From: Candidatus Gastranaerophilales bacterium
GTDB taxonomy: Bacteria; Cyanobacteriota; Vampirovibrionia; Gastranaerophilales; Gastranaerophilaceae
NCBI GenBank assembly: GCA_944325735.1
Contig: CALVBI010000001.1
Coordinates: 675,784-739,783, forward strand
DNA: 64,000 nt
Direction of reading: 5' to 3'
Both the position numbers and the translations under genes were made by a program. Below are positions 27,456 to 36,387 of the stretch, in pieces (the first letter of the stretch is position 1; each line of letters starts with the position of its first letter). The notes under the pieces were generated by a model. That model worked only from the letters and a program-made list of their open reading frames with translations. It had not been told where the DNA came from and ran no database searches.

Positions 27456-28505
27456 ATGATTATAATTATGGAGCGTAATGCTACCAAAGTTCAAATTCAA
27501 CGTGTAATTGATTTTTTGAAAGATAACGGATTTGATATAAGATTCAACCAAGGTCAGGTGCATTCTGTAATAGATGCAATTGGCGATAAAACAACAGTTA
27601 CCCCTGGTCGAGTTGCGGCATTTGATGGCGTAAAAGAAGTTAAAGTAATCCGAGAACCTTTTAGATTAGCTTCAAGAGATAGAAAGCCTGATGATACCGT
27701 AATAGAATTTGCAAATGGTGTAAAAATCGGAGGCGGTAATAAACCTGTATCAATGGTAGGCCCTTGCTCTGTTGAAGAAGATTATGACGGACTTATTAAA
27801 GTTGCTTTAGCTGCAAAAGAAATGGGCTGTGAATTTTTGCGCGGCGGAGCTTTCAAACCTAGAACTTCACCATATGATTTCCAAGGTTATGGCGAAAAAG
27901 CATTAAAATATTTAAAAAGAGCAAGTGAAGAAACTGGCTTATTGACAGTTTCAGAGGTAATGGACGCTTCAGATTTGGATATGATGTGTGAATATGTTGA
28001 TGTATTGCAAATCGGAGCAAGAAATGTGCAAAATTTCAAATTATTACATGCTGTCGGTAGATGCAGAAAACCGGTTATTTTAAAAAGAGGATTAGCAAGT
28101 ACAATCAGAGAATTTTTACTAGCAGCAGAACATATTATGTATAATGGTAATCCAAATGTAATATTATGTGAACGCGGAATAAGAAGCTTTGATAGCGCAT
28201 TTACTCGTAATGTAATGGATATCGCATCAATTCCTGTTATCAAAAAATATTCACATTTGCCTATAATTGTTGATCCTAGTCACGGTACCGGTCAGAGATA
28301 TTTAATTGAGCCTATGGCTAAAGCAGGGCTTGTAGTTGGAGCAGATGGTATTATGATTGAAGTCCACCACGATCCTGAAAATGCTTTATCTGACGGGAAA
28401 CAAAGCTTGCCTATTCCAATGTTTAAGGAAGTTATGGGACGTATTAATCAGTTTAATAACAGATTACATTATGAAAAGACTTGTTTGTCAGTAAATGTAG
28501 AATAA
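27456..28505 (+). CDS. aroF: DAHP synthase (type I-beta, with N-terminal regulatory domain)
   Basis: 349 aa 3-deoxy-7-phosphoheptulonate synthase: condenses PEP and erythrose 4-phosphate, first step of aromatic amino acid synthesis. Seen: ferredoxin-like N-terminal domain (about 1-68), then [37 protein letters not shown], and VDPSHGTG in the barrel, with metal ligands Cys (GPCS), His (PSHG), Glu and Asp in place. GGAG upstream; an ATG at residue 5 is an alternative start. Followed by a strong hairpin. Confidence 0.93.
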   Translation: MIIIMERNATKVQIQRVIDFLKDNGFDIRFNQGQVHSVIDAIGDKTTVTPGRVAAFDGVKEVKVIREPFRLASRDRKPDDTVIEFANGVKIGGGNKPVSMVGPCSVEEDYDGLIKVALAAKEMGCEFLRGGAFKPRTSPYDFQGYGEKALKYLKRASEETGLLTVSEVMDASDLDMMCEYVDVLQIGARNVQNFKLLHAVGRCRKPVILKRGLASTIREFLLAAEHIMYNGNPNVILCERGIRSFDSAFTRNVMDIASIPVIKKYSHLPIIVDPSHGTGQRYLIEPMAKAGLVVGADGIMIEVHHDPENALSDGKQSLPIPMFKEVMGRINQFNNRLHYEKTCLSVNVE

Positions 28506-28512
28506 TGAATTA

Positions 28513-28541
28513 TTGAAAATATTATGACAATCTGCTATAAT
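28513..28541 (+). promoter_or_regulatory. Promoter of prepilin B, overlapping the aroF terminator
   Basis: TTGAAA (28513-28518), 17-bp spacer, TATAAT (28536-28541). The -10 lies inside the first arm and loop of the aroF terminator hairpin. Confidence 0.6.
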
Positions 28542-28562
28542 TTATATAGCAGATTGTTTTTT
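28528..28562 (+). terminator. Terminator of DAHP synthase gene
   Basis: Perfect 12-bp stem CAATCTGCTATA / TATAGCAGATTG with a five-base loop and a T7 tail. Confidence 0.88.
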
Positions 28563-28578
28563 TAGAAAGGAACAGAGT

Positions 28579-29459
28579 ATGAAAAGATTTAAAAATTTCG
28601 GGGGGGGGGCAATTTAAGGCTTGCACCACAAGGCTTTAGTGGATGTCATTCTGAGGGTGCATACCCGAAAGAATCCAGCCAATTATTAAAAGGAAAAGCT
28701 GGATTGCTTCGACAAAAGTCTCGCAATGACAGATTCGGATTTACATTAGCAGAGGTATTGATAACATTAGGAATTATCGGTGTTGTTGCTGCAATGACGA
28801 TGCCCACCTTAATTCAAAATTATCAAAAGGAAGTTACTGTTACATCGTTAAAAAAGATGTATTCTACGTTGACACAGGCTGCTCAAATGTATCAGGCACA
28901 AAATGGTATTACATATGAAGAATTTGATACATCATTGGATGGTAAAAGTTTTATGGCTAAATATTTTGCTCCATATTTGCACGTTATAAAGGAATGCAAT
29001 GGTTTTCTAGATTGTTATGAAGATTACCCTTTGGCAATAGATAGGAATAAGCAGTATAAATTTATAAATTATATTGTAGTATTGGCAGACGGTTCATATT
29101 TAGGTGTTTTGGCAATTCCATCTGGGGTATTATTTTTCTTTGATATAAATGGAGCAAAAGGCCCAAATTATTCAGGTCGCGACATATTTAGTTTTTATTT
29201 GATTAATAAAAGTACAATAGTTGGAAATGAGGGATGTGCTTCTACTATTGAAACTTTAGAATCAGGTCTTTATCCTGGTGGGTATTCTGGTTGTTATGTG
29301 CCATTCACAAAATATCCTAGAGAAGAACTTTTAGGTACGAGTGTACATAGAGCATGTAATAGGAATGCAGCTATGCTGACTAGTGGGTCTCCATATGATG
29401 CTTGTGCTGCTGTAATAATGCAAGATGGGTGGAAAATTGCTAAGGATTATCCTTGGTAA
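28579..29459 (+). CDS. Prepilin B: poly-G prepilin with palindromic repeat inserted in the leader (out of frame as read)
   Basis: Prepilin with F-G^FTLAEVLITLG (Glu +5), hydrophobic alpha1 and a Cys-rich globular domain. ATG at 28579 has AAAGGA and a good promoter. A run of 10 G (28600-28609) follows seven codons later; as read the ATG frame stops after 12 codons (GGAI then TAA). With 8 or 11 G the frame is open all the way to the prepilin core. Compared with prepilin A, 105 bp (35 codons) are inserted after the first QGF, lengthening the leader to about 53 residues; most of the insert is an imperfect palindrome. A start at the internal ATG-less codon near 28704 would drop the conserved leader and has no ribosome site. 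Confidence 0.78.
28600..28609 (+). repeat. Poly-G tract, 10 G, in prepilin B leader
   Basis: Ten consecutive G preceded by C and followed by CA. The next 12 bases (AATTTAAGGCTT-like) match prepilin A closely, so the tract and its flank are homologous between the two genes. Confidence 0.95.
28644..28731. repeat. Imperfect palindromic element inserted in prepilin B
   Basis: 88 bp with inverted ends TGTCATT...AATGACA and an inner inverted pair AATCCAGC...GCTGGATT around an AT-rich centre. Each arm is about 35 bases. The element is translated in the prepilin frame (CHSEG... to ...SRND). It resembles palindromic repeats of the TGTCATTCTGAG / GAATCCAGC type that I know from many bacterial genomes, and the way Rickettsia palindromic elements insert in frame into genes. 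No second copy seen in this window. Confidence 0.85.
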
Positions 29460-29462
29460 TTT

Positions 29463-31247
29463 TTAGAAATTTCTTTGGAAAAATCCTGCGATTTCTTTAT
29501 GCGGGAAGAATTTTACAATTGGACGACCATGTGGACAGGTGTATGGCATTTTTGTCGTACGCCATTTTTTGATAATTTCCTGCATTTGCCAAGTTGAAAG
29601 TTTTTGACCGGCTTTTACTGATGCTTTGCAAGAGGTTGTGATTAGAATTTTTTCTTCCAATCTGTCTATATTTCCGTCTATATTTTCTAGAATGTCGGCT
29701 AAAATTTCTTTAGGATTTACTTTTGCAATCATTTGAGGAACTTTGCGGAAAATAAGTTCATTATCTTTCAAAAATTCGATTCCGTAGCCGAATTTTTCAA
29801 ATTTATCAATATTTTCTTTTATAAGTTCAGCTTCCGAACTTGATACAGGTACAACATCTGATACAAAAAGCATTTGAGATACAATATTTTTTTCTGACAT
29901 TAATTTTTCATAAATGTATCTTTCTTCTGCTATGTGTTGGTCAACTATTTCAAGTCCGTCTTCTTTTTCTACAAGAATATATGTGTTTTTATATTGACCT
30001 ACAATATTTTCTTCAGGTTCAGCTTCTTTTTCAACAGGGATAAAGAATTGTTTTTGTTCTGTTTGTTCAACTTGAGTTTCTTTTAATTCTTCGGTTTCTT
30101 GCTCAATTAATTTATCAGATACATAGATTGTATCGTCTTGTTTATCAAAGAAAATATCTCCAGATTGTTCCATTTTGGGCTGAACAAAATCGATAATATT
30201 GTTTTGTTGGAAACTTTCATTTGGAGTATATTGTTGCGTATTAATTGTGTTTCTTTCAACATAATTTGCAAGTCCAGCTTGAATTGAAGTGTAGATGAAA
30301 TTGAATATTTGGTTTGTATTTTTGTATCTTACTTCTTTTTTTGTCGGGTGGACATTCACATCAACATCTGATGGTGGGATTTCTAAATTCAATACTACAA
30401 AAGGGTATTTGCCGTTTGCAATAAGACTTTTATAAGCTGTATCTATTGCTTTTTGGAAAATAGGACATTTAACTGTTCTTGAATTTATGTATATGTGATA
30501 ACTTTTTTTGCTTGAACGAGTGTAATCAGGAGTGCTGACATACCCTGATATTTTTAGGCCTGCAAGGTTATCTGTTTTTAAGACTTCTTTTAAATTCGCT
30601 ATTACATCTGCAGAATATACTTCTTTTATTGTTTGTAAAAGGTTATTTTGCCCTGATGTTTTGAGCATTGTTTTTCCATTCTTTTTAAGTTCAAAAGAAC
30701 ATTCAGGGTGTGCAAGAGCTATTGCTTGAACGAGTTCTTGAATATATGAAAATTCTGTATTTGGGCTTTTTAAGAATTTTAAACGTGCAGGAAGATTGTA
30801 AAAAAGGTCTTTTATATCCATAATTGTACCTACTGCACAGCCAGTCTCAACTTGTTTTACTTCAGAATTCTCACATTTAACTTTTGTACCTGTATCAAAA
30901 TCAGCAGTTCTTGTAGTGCAAGTTAATTTTGAAATAGAAATAATACTAGATAGTGCTTCCCCTCGAAATCCGAGAGTATGAATATTGAACAAATCTTCAT
31001 CTGATGCAATTTTGCTTGTTGCATGTTTTGAGAACGCAAGCATAATATCATCAGGGTGAATTCCGCAGCCGTTATCTGCAACCCTTATGTCGCGGCAATC
31101 ATTATTGATTTCAATGCTTATTTTAGATGAACCTGCATCGACAGAGTTTTCTACGAGCTCTTTTACAACAGATGCAGGTCTTTCAATTACTTCTCCCGCT
31201 GCAATTTGGTTTATTAAATGCTTTGATAACTGCTGAATTCTAGCCAT
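29463..31247 (-). CDS. mutL: DNA mismatch repair protein MutL
   Basis: 594 aa. GHKL ATPase N terminus: NQIAAGEVIERPASV, ELVENSVDAG, VADNGCGI, and LGFRGEALSSI. The C-terminal endonuclease motif is present as DQHIAEERYIYE (DQHA-x2-E-x4-E with Ile for Ala) and the closing CPHGRPIV motif, so this is a nicking-type MutL as in bacteria without MutH. Acidic linker at about 330-400. A mismatch-repair state matters directly for the stability of the poly-G tracts found next to it (inference). Confidence 0.95.
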   Translation of the reverse strand: MARIQQLSKHLINQIAAGEVIERPASVVKELVENSVDAGSSKISIEINNDCRDIRVADNGCGIHPDDIMLAFSKHATSKIASDEDLFNIHTLGFRGEALSSIISISKLTCTTRTADFDTGTKVKCENSEVKQVETGCAVGTIMDIKDLFYNLPARLKFLKSPNTEFSYIQELVQAIALAHPECSFELKKNGKTMLKTSGQNNLLQTIKEVYSADVIANLKEVLKTDNLAGLKISGYVSTPDYTRSSKKSYHIYINSRTVKCPIFQKAIDTAYKSLIANGKYPFVVLNLEIPPSDVDVNVHPTKKEVRYKNTNQIFNFIYTSIQAGLANYVERNTINTQQYTPNESFQQNNIIDFVQPKMEQSGDIFFDKQDDTIYVSDKLIEQETEELKETQVEQTEQKQFFIPVEKEAEPEENIVGQYKNTYILVEKEDGLEIVDQHIAEERYIYEKLMSEKNIVSQMLFVSDVVPVSSSEAELIKENIDKFEKFGYGIEFLKDNELIFRKVPQMIAKVNPKEILADILENIDGNIDRLEEKILITTSCKASVKAGQKLSTWQMQEIIKKWRTTKMPYTCPHGRPIVKFFPHKEIAGFFQRNF

Positions 31248-31248
31248 A

Positions 31249-32271
31249 TTAACCTCCTATGAAGTGAGAGAAAAAGAAATGTTTTACGTAATCAAATTGA
31301 GTTAATAGTACTACAACAACAATTGATACAATCAAACCTAATGTTACTTTGTACAAGTCTTTGATAATGTGTTTATACATTTTTTTAGGTGATTCAAATC
31401 TTAATCTTTGGTAAAGAGCAATTTCTCTACCAGCTAAAAGGCCTATGAATACCCAAGTTGTAGACATTGGTACATTGTTTAAGTTTATGAAATACATTAA
31501 TAAAAATGCGTAAATAACATCAATAATAGTTGCAGAACGTGGATCTTGTACGTTTGTTTTCATTTTAACTATTTTTTGAATATCTCCGCCTCGTTTGTAT
31601 GTAAGTATTCCTAAGAATATTGTGAAACATACAAGTACAAATAATAATTCCCAAATGGACGCTTTTCTCGGTAGGTAAATGAATAATTTTGCAGAATCCT
31701 GCATTAACCATTGTGACCAGATGAATGCTGTAGAACACCATTTTGCAACCATCCACCATTTTGAGATTTTAGTATCCCCAGAGCGTTTTTGTGTATAGTA
31801 AAAATATCTTTCAACAGGACGTCCAATGATATTGTAAATAATAATTGCTACAATAAATGCTATGACATATCCGAGTACTGATTTTGTAAGCATCATCCAA
31901 ATAACAGATACATCGCTTACTGAAAATACACTCAGAACTAAAAAAGTTGTTGCAACTGGAATTCCCCATCTTGTCAACAGAATTAAAATAATAGGCGGTA
32001 GTAAATACAAAAATGTATAATGATCTGTTACAGGTATTCTTGTCAAAAGTCCGAATGACATATCCCCGTCATTCACAACCCAGCCTATCCCGATTGTCAA
32101 AACTAAAACTATAACAGAAAATGCCCATAAATAATAAAATGGGGTTTTCTTGTTGGCACTTAAAAAAGTACCTAAAGTTTGAATAATATCGTTTGATACG
32201 CAGGCGTACATTGAAAGTAAAAATCCTGCTATTCTATAAAAATCGCTTAGTGTAAATGCTCCCTCGAACAT
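31249..32271 (-). CDS. PiT-like inorganic phosphate transporter family membrane protein
   Basis: 340 aa with about eight to nine membrane helices. Two segments recall the duplicated PiT signature: CVSNDIIQTLGTFLSA near residue 25 and NLNNVPMSTTWVFIGLLAG near residue 270 (compare GANDVANAxGT and xPVSTTHxxVG in PiT proteins). Shorter than typical PiT proteins and divergent, so substrate is uncertain. ATG ATG at the start; the second is better spaced from GGAGG. Lies one base from mutL, so probably co-transcribed with it. Confidence 0.6.
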   Translation of the reverse strand: MFEGAFTLSDFYRIAGFLLSMYACVSNDIIQTLGTFLSANKKTPFYYLWAFSVIVLVLTIGIGWVVNDGDMSFGLLTRIPVTDHYTFLYLLPPIILILLTRWGIPVATTFLVLSVFSVSDVSVIWMMLTKSVLGYVIAFIVAIIIYNIIGRPVERYFYYTQKRSGDTKISKWWMVAKWCSTAFIWSQWLMQDSAKLFIYLPRKASIWELLFVLVCFTIFLGILTYKRGGDIQKIVKMKTNVQDPRSATIIDVIYAFLLMYFINLNNVPMSTTWVFIGLLAGREIALYQRLRFESPKKMYKHIIKDLYKVTLGLIVSIVVVVLLTQFDYVKHFFFSHFIGG

Positions 32272-32392
32272 CATACCTCCATCTATTTTTCAATCTACAA
32301 CAAACACAAATTCATCTAAATGTTTGATTACAAATTTGAAACATTTCTATAAGATGCTATAAAGAGAAAATTTTTTATAGGGAGATATAGAC

Positions 32393-33268
32393 TTGGTAAG
32401 AGCGAGAATTAATACGAAATTAAAACCTTCAAAAAAAGCAGATTTGCAGGTTGTAAAACCTGTCAAAACAACTAAATATAGCGATATTGATTTGAATAAT
32501 TGGAAAGCATATGATCATGTAAAAACTGATACATTGTGGGAATTTCCAAGTCGCTTGAGAGAAGGTGGACATTCAAACGAATATCATGGAAATTATATTC
32601 CTCAAATCGCTCAACAATTATATGAAAGATTTACAAAGAAAAATGATGTTGTACTAGATTTATTTTTCGGCTCAGGAACATCTGGAATTGAAGCTGTTAA
32701 TATGGGCAGAAGATGTATTGGCGTTGAATTAAAAGATGAATTAGCAGAGAGTGTATCTCAAAAATTTACACCAAAACAATTAGTAACAGATGTTCGTATT
32801 ATTTGTGCGGATTCTGCTTCAGAAGAAGCGAAAGAAAAAGTTCAGGCAAGTCTTGATATTATGAGAGAAGAAAAAGCTCAATTCTTAATTCTTCATCCGC
32901 CTTATGATGATATTATCAAGTTTTCTGATAAAAAAGAAGATTTATCTAACTGTGAATCAACTGAAGAATTTTATGATTTATTTGCAAAAGTTGCAAAAAA
33001 TGGTTACGATATGCTTGAAAAAGGCCGTTTTGCAGCATTAATTATTGGTGACAGTTATAAAAATTCCGAAGTTCAGCCTCTAGGTTTTGAATGTATGGCT
33101 AGAATGATGAATTTAGGTTTCAGACTAAAAGGAATCATTGTAAAAGATATTCAAGGGAATGAACGTGCAAAGGGTAAAACTGCTAATCTATGGCGCTATA
33201 GAGCCCTAGCAGGCGGTTTCTTCATCTTTAAACACGAATATGTAATGATATTCCAAAAAGTTAAATAA
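32393..33268 (+). CDS. Orphan DNA N6/N4 methyltransferase-like protein
   Basis: 291 aa SAM-dependent methylase. Motif I DLFFGSGTSGIEA (about 84-96) precedes the catalytic motif IV, which reads HPPYDD (about 168) instead of the usual DPPY/NPPY/SPPY. The order I then IV differs from beta-class enzymes. N-terminal region (about 25-75) includes WEFPSRLREGG. No restriction endonuclease gene is adjacent, so it is solitary in this window. TTG start with AGGGAG eight bases before it. Could modify DNA or another nucleic acid. Confidence 0.75.
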   Translation: MVRARINTKLKPSKKADLQVVKPVKTTKYSDIDLNNWKAYDHVKTDTLWEFPSRLREGGHSNEYHGNYIPQIAQQLYERFTKKNDVVLDLFFGSGTSGIEAVNMGRRCIGVELKDELAESVSQKFTPKQLVTDVRIICADSASEEAKEKVQASLDIMREEKAQFLILHPPYDDIIKFSDKKEDLSNCESTEEFYDLFAKVAKNGYDMLEKGRFAALIIGDSYKNSEVQPLGFECMARMMNLGFRLKGIIVKDIQGNERAKGKTANLWRYRALAGGFFIFKHEYVMIFQKVK

Positions 33269-34747
33269 TTATCTTTGAGTTGTAATATTTAATGTATTTA
33301 CAACTCTCAGCATTAATTCATTCCAAGTTTCTTTTTTGCCTAAGCGGAATAATTTAACACTGTCATACCAGTCGCAGTGAGTTAAATCCATGTGCCATCT
33401 CCAGTTGTAGTTGTAAGGTAACAGTACAATACAAGGTTTACCCATAGCTCCTGCAAGGTGAGCTAAAGAAGTGTCACTGCATATTACAAGGTCAACATTT
33501 TCTAAAGCTCCTGCGGTGTCTGAAAAATTTTTAAAGCTGCTCGCTAAATCTGTTATATCGTATTTGGAAGATAATTTTTCAAATTCTTCTGAACCTTCAA
33601 ATGTTTGAGCGGAATATACTTTTACATTTGGGAGGTCAAATAGTGGGGCAAAAGCTTCGACATTTATTACCCTATCTGTTTCGTAATAAGTGTTTCCTTG
33701 CCATTTTATTGCGATTTTAAATTTATCATTATTAAAGAAGTTTTCTTTATAATATTGAACTTTTTCAGGTACAGCTTTTAAATATTTATCGTGATGCATA
33801 AATACTTCTTCATTATTAAGCCCTAAAACGTATGGCAGGCTAAGAAAAGGAAGATGAACATCAAAATTGATTTTGTCTTCTTCGTAAAATAAATTCATAA
33901 TTTCTACATCAGGGAAATTATCTTTAAATAGTTGTACTAAAGCTTTTTGTGGTTTTAGAATTATTTTTTTACATCTTTTTTGCAGTTCAGGTAAATATCT
34001 TGCAAACATAATCATATCGCCAAATCCGGCTTCATAGTATGTGTATAATGTTTTATTCGCAATATCTTCGCCCTTCCATATTGTAGCTTTTTTAAGGATA
34101 TTTGGATATGTTACTTGCTGAGATATAATTGCAGTATTTCTGCATAGTCTGTTTTCAAAATATTTTAGACCGGTTTTATAATCTTTAATTCTTAAATATC
34201 CTAAAGATAAGAAATATAAGACTTCTTTGTCTTCAGGATTTATTTCATGGCATTTTTGAAAATATTCTATTGCTTTTTGAGGGTTATTCAAAAATAGATA
34301 TAAACTTGCTAAGTTATAGCAGGCTTTTTCTGATTTTGGGTTAATTTCTATCGCTTTTATGTAAGCTTTTTCGGCTTTTTCATATTCTATATTATTTTTA
34401 TAGGCAAGACCTAATAAGAAATATATTTCAAACTCGCAAGTTAGTGTATTAATAGCTTCTTCAAGAATTTCTATTTCTTTTGTAAAGTCTTTTTTTGTTT
34501 CATATACTTTTGCTAAATTTTCATAGAAGTAAGTATCCTTTTTTATAGATAAAGCTTTTGTAATAAATGTTTCAGCTTCTTCTAATTTATTTTGTGATAA
34601 TTTTAAAACTCCTAATAAGTTTAAAACTTCTGCATTGTTAGGATTTTTTCCTAATATTTCGTTATAAACAGTTTCTGCTTGGTCTAATACTCCCTCAGAG
34701 TGTAATTTAAACGCTTTATTAAATTTTTCTTTTTCCAAAATATTCAT
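33269..34747 (-). CDS. TPR protein with GT9/heptosyltransferase-like C-terminal domain
   Basis: 492 aa. Five or six TPR units (about residues 1-190, e.g. NAEVLNLLGVLKLSQNKLEE), then a glycosyltransferase-like domain (about 215-480) ending with the GT9-type nucleotide-binding segment VICSDTSLAHLAGAMGKP. Such TPR-transferase proteins are common in bacteria with O-linked protein or surface glycosylation; acceptor here unknown. One could imagine pilin glycosylation, but there is no direct support. Directly abuts the methyltransferase gene end to end. Confidence 0.75.
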   Translation of the reverse strand: MNILEKEKFNKAFKLHSEGVLDQAETVYNEILGKNPNNAEVLNLLGVLKLSQNKLEEAETFITKALSIKKDTYFYENLAKVYETKKDFTKEIEILEEAINTLTCEFEIYFLLGLAYKNNIEYEKAEKAYIKAIEINPKSEKACYNLASLYLFLNNPQKAIEYFQKCHEINPEDKEVLYFLSLGYLRIKDYKTGLKYFENRLCRNTAIISQQVTYPNILKKATIWKGEDIANKTLYTYYEAGFGDMIMFARYLPELQKRCKKIILKPQKALVQLFKDNFPDVEIMNLFYEEDKINFDVHLPFLSLPYVLGLNNEEVFMHHDKYLKAVPEKVQYYKENFFNNDKFKIAIKWQGNTYYETDRVINVEAFAPLFDLPNVKVYSAQTFEGSEEFEKLSSKYDITDLASSFKNFSDTAGALENVDLVICSDTSLAHLAGAMGKPCIVLLPYNYNWRWHMDLTHCDWYDSVKLFRLGKKETWNELMLRVVNTLNITTQR

Positions 34748-35072
34748 AATCGATTATATACAGATTTCTTTAAAAAAATCAAAAAATCTCATGCATTTAA
34801 AGGATAAAATATGTGAAAATGTAGTTTATTCTAATAATGTACATCGGGTATATGGCAAAAATATTAAAAAGCATGCCCTAAAAGAGACAATATTACAAAA
34901 TATTAACCAAACTTGAAGAAATGTAAAATCAGCTGAAAACATGTCGTCATCATGGTTTCGGGGAAAATTTAAAAGCGGAGGAATGGTTTAAAATAAAAAA
35001 GTTGTCCACCTTAGATGTATAGAGTACAATTAATAATATATTCAACTTCTTGTAGAGGTAGGATGATTATTT
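34748..35072. other. 325-bp gene-free region with a promoter for the YggS gene
   Basis: No open frame longer than about 15 codons with a start and no recognisable RNA family. At its right end TTGTCC (35002-35007), 17-bp spacer and TACAAT (35025-35030) form a promoter about 40 bp before the ATG at 35073. The stretch 34900-34990 is less AT-rich than the rest and contains ATGTCGTCATCATGG-like sequence of unknown meaning. Confidence 0.5.
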
Positions 35073-35738
35073 ATGGACAATACAGTTAGACAAAATCTTT
35101 TACGGATACAGGAAGAAATCGCACCTTATACACCAAATATCATAGCGGTTACAAAGTATTTTGACGAAAGTGCAATGATCGATGCATATAATGCAGGATT
35201 AAGGAATTTCGCAGAATCAAGAGTAATTGAGGCAATTGAGAAGATAAATAATCTTCCTACAGATGTGAAAAATAATTCAAAATTTCATTTTATCGGACAT
35301 CTTCAAACAAATAAAGTGAAAAAAGTTATAGGTCATTTTGATTATATTCACTCTGTAGATTCATATAAGCTCGCAAAAGTAATATCTGATGAAGCTTGTA
35401 ATGCTGGGATAGTTCAAAAAATTCTTCTTCAAGTGAATAATGCAAATGAAGAACAAAAATTTGGATTTTCTAAAGATGAAATATTTGAGGTCTTTAATTC
35501 AATAAAAGAACTTCCTAATATTGAAATTTGCGGGTTAATGAATATGGCACCTTTAGGGGCAACTGATGAAGAATTAAATTATTTATTTGAAGATATTTTG
35601 CAAATTAAATTGAAACTTGAAAAAGAATTTAATTACAAATTGCAAGAATTGTCTATGGGGATGAGTCAGGATTACAAAATCGCAGTAAAACACGGTGCGA
35701 CAATGCTTAGGATTGGTAGAAAATTATTTATAAAGTAA
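35073..35738 (+). CDS. YggS/PLPBP family pyridoxal-phosphate homeostasis protein
   Basis: 221 aa PLP-binding barrel protein. Seen: PLP lysine in IAVTKYF, HFIGHLQTNK, ICGLMNMAP, and LSMGMSQDYKIAVKHGATMLRIGR at the phosphate site. Controls free PLP. Lies directly upstream of sepF, an order common in cyanobacteria and Gram-positive division clusters. A GAGGTAGG site precedes the ATG. Confidence 0.92.
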   Translation: MDNTVRQNLLRIQEEIAPYTPNIIAVTKYFDESAMIDAYNAGLRNFAESRVIEAIEKINNLPTDVKNNSKFHFIGHLQTNKVKKVIGHFDYIHSVDSYKLAKVISDEACNAGIVQKILLQVNNANEEQKFGFSKDEIFEVFNSIKELPNIEICGLMNMAPLGATDEELNYLFEDILQIKLKLEKEFNYKLQELSMGMSQDYKIAVKHGATMLRIGRKLFIK

Positions 35739-35757
35739 GATAAACGGAGGAAAAACG

Positions 35758-36261
35758 GTGGCAGTAGTAACAGACAAAATTAAATCAGTAGTAGATTTTT
35801 TAGTAAAAGGATTTGAACCAAGAGAAACAATTTTTGATGAAATGGCTCAGGAAGCAGATATCGATTACCCTGTAGAAGATAACGTAGCTCTTCAGCCAGA
35901 ATATTCTTATCAACAACCTTCAGTTGACAGAACAAATGAAATTAAAGTTGTAAGCCATCCTAATTTTAAAGGTTATGAAGTAAAAGTTATGGAACCTCGC
36001 TCTTTTGAAGATGCTGCTACTATTGTTCAACATCTAAGAAACAGAAAAACCATCGTTTTAAACCTTCACCTATTGGATAAAGAACAATCACAAAGAACAA
36101 TTGATTTTGTTTGTGGTGCAGCTCATGCATTAGATGGCAAACCTCAAAAAGTTGGTGATTTAGTATTTGTATTTACTCCAAGCAATGTAACTTTGTCTGT
36201 TGATGTAAATGCTAATCAAAATAAATTTAATGACTCATTGTGGAGAGCTCCTTTACAATAA
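35758..36261 (+). CDS. sepF: Cell division protein SepF
   Basis: 167 aa. N-terminal amphipathic segment that may bind membrane (about 4-18), an acidic linker, and the SepF core (about 60-155: EVKVMEPRSFEDAATIVQHLR, TIVLNLHLLDKEQSQRTIDF, and a VFVFTPSNV end). SepF tethers FtsZ to the membrane and aligns filaments. GTG start with GGAGG upstream. ftsZ lies 2 kb downstream. Confidence 0.93.
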   Translation: MAVVTDKIKSVVDFLVKGFEPRETIFDEMAQEADIDYPVEDNVALQPEYSYQQPSVDRTNEIKVVSHPNFKGYEVKVMEPRSFEDAATIVQHLRNRKTIVLNLHLLDKEQSQRTIDFVCGAAHALDGKPQKVGDLVFVFTPSNVTLSVDVNANQNKFNDSLWRAPLQ

Positions 36262-36299
36262 GTCAAAATAATATGAGAAAGAGAGAGATAGTTGAATAT

Positions 36300-36324
36300 G
36301 AGGCATTTTATGCCTCTTTTTTTT
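36300..36324 (+). terminator. Terminator after sepF
   Basis: GAGGCAT / ATGCCTC stem with a TTT loop and a T8 tail. Confidence 0.88.
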
Positions 36325-36325
36325 A

Positions 36326-36354
36326 TTGAAATCGTCTTAAAATTATGTTATACT
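36326..36354 (+). promoter_or_regulatory. Promoter of prepilin C
   Basis: TTGAAA (36326-36331), 17-bp spacer, TATACT (36349-36354), starting two bases after the T tail of the sepF terminator. Confidence 0.6.
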
Positions 36355-36387
36355 TTAAATGTAGCTTTAGCAATGGAAGGAGTAAAT

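Noticed and set aside
28704..29459. A shorter prepilin B starting near 28704
   Set aside because: No ribosome site, and the start would fall inside the palindromic insert; the upstream ATG has AAAGGA, a promoter and a leader homologous to prepilin A.
32393..33268. Restriction-modification system
   Set aside because: No endonuclease or specificity gene on either side; flanked by a transporter and a TPR-GT protein.
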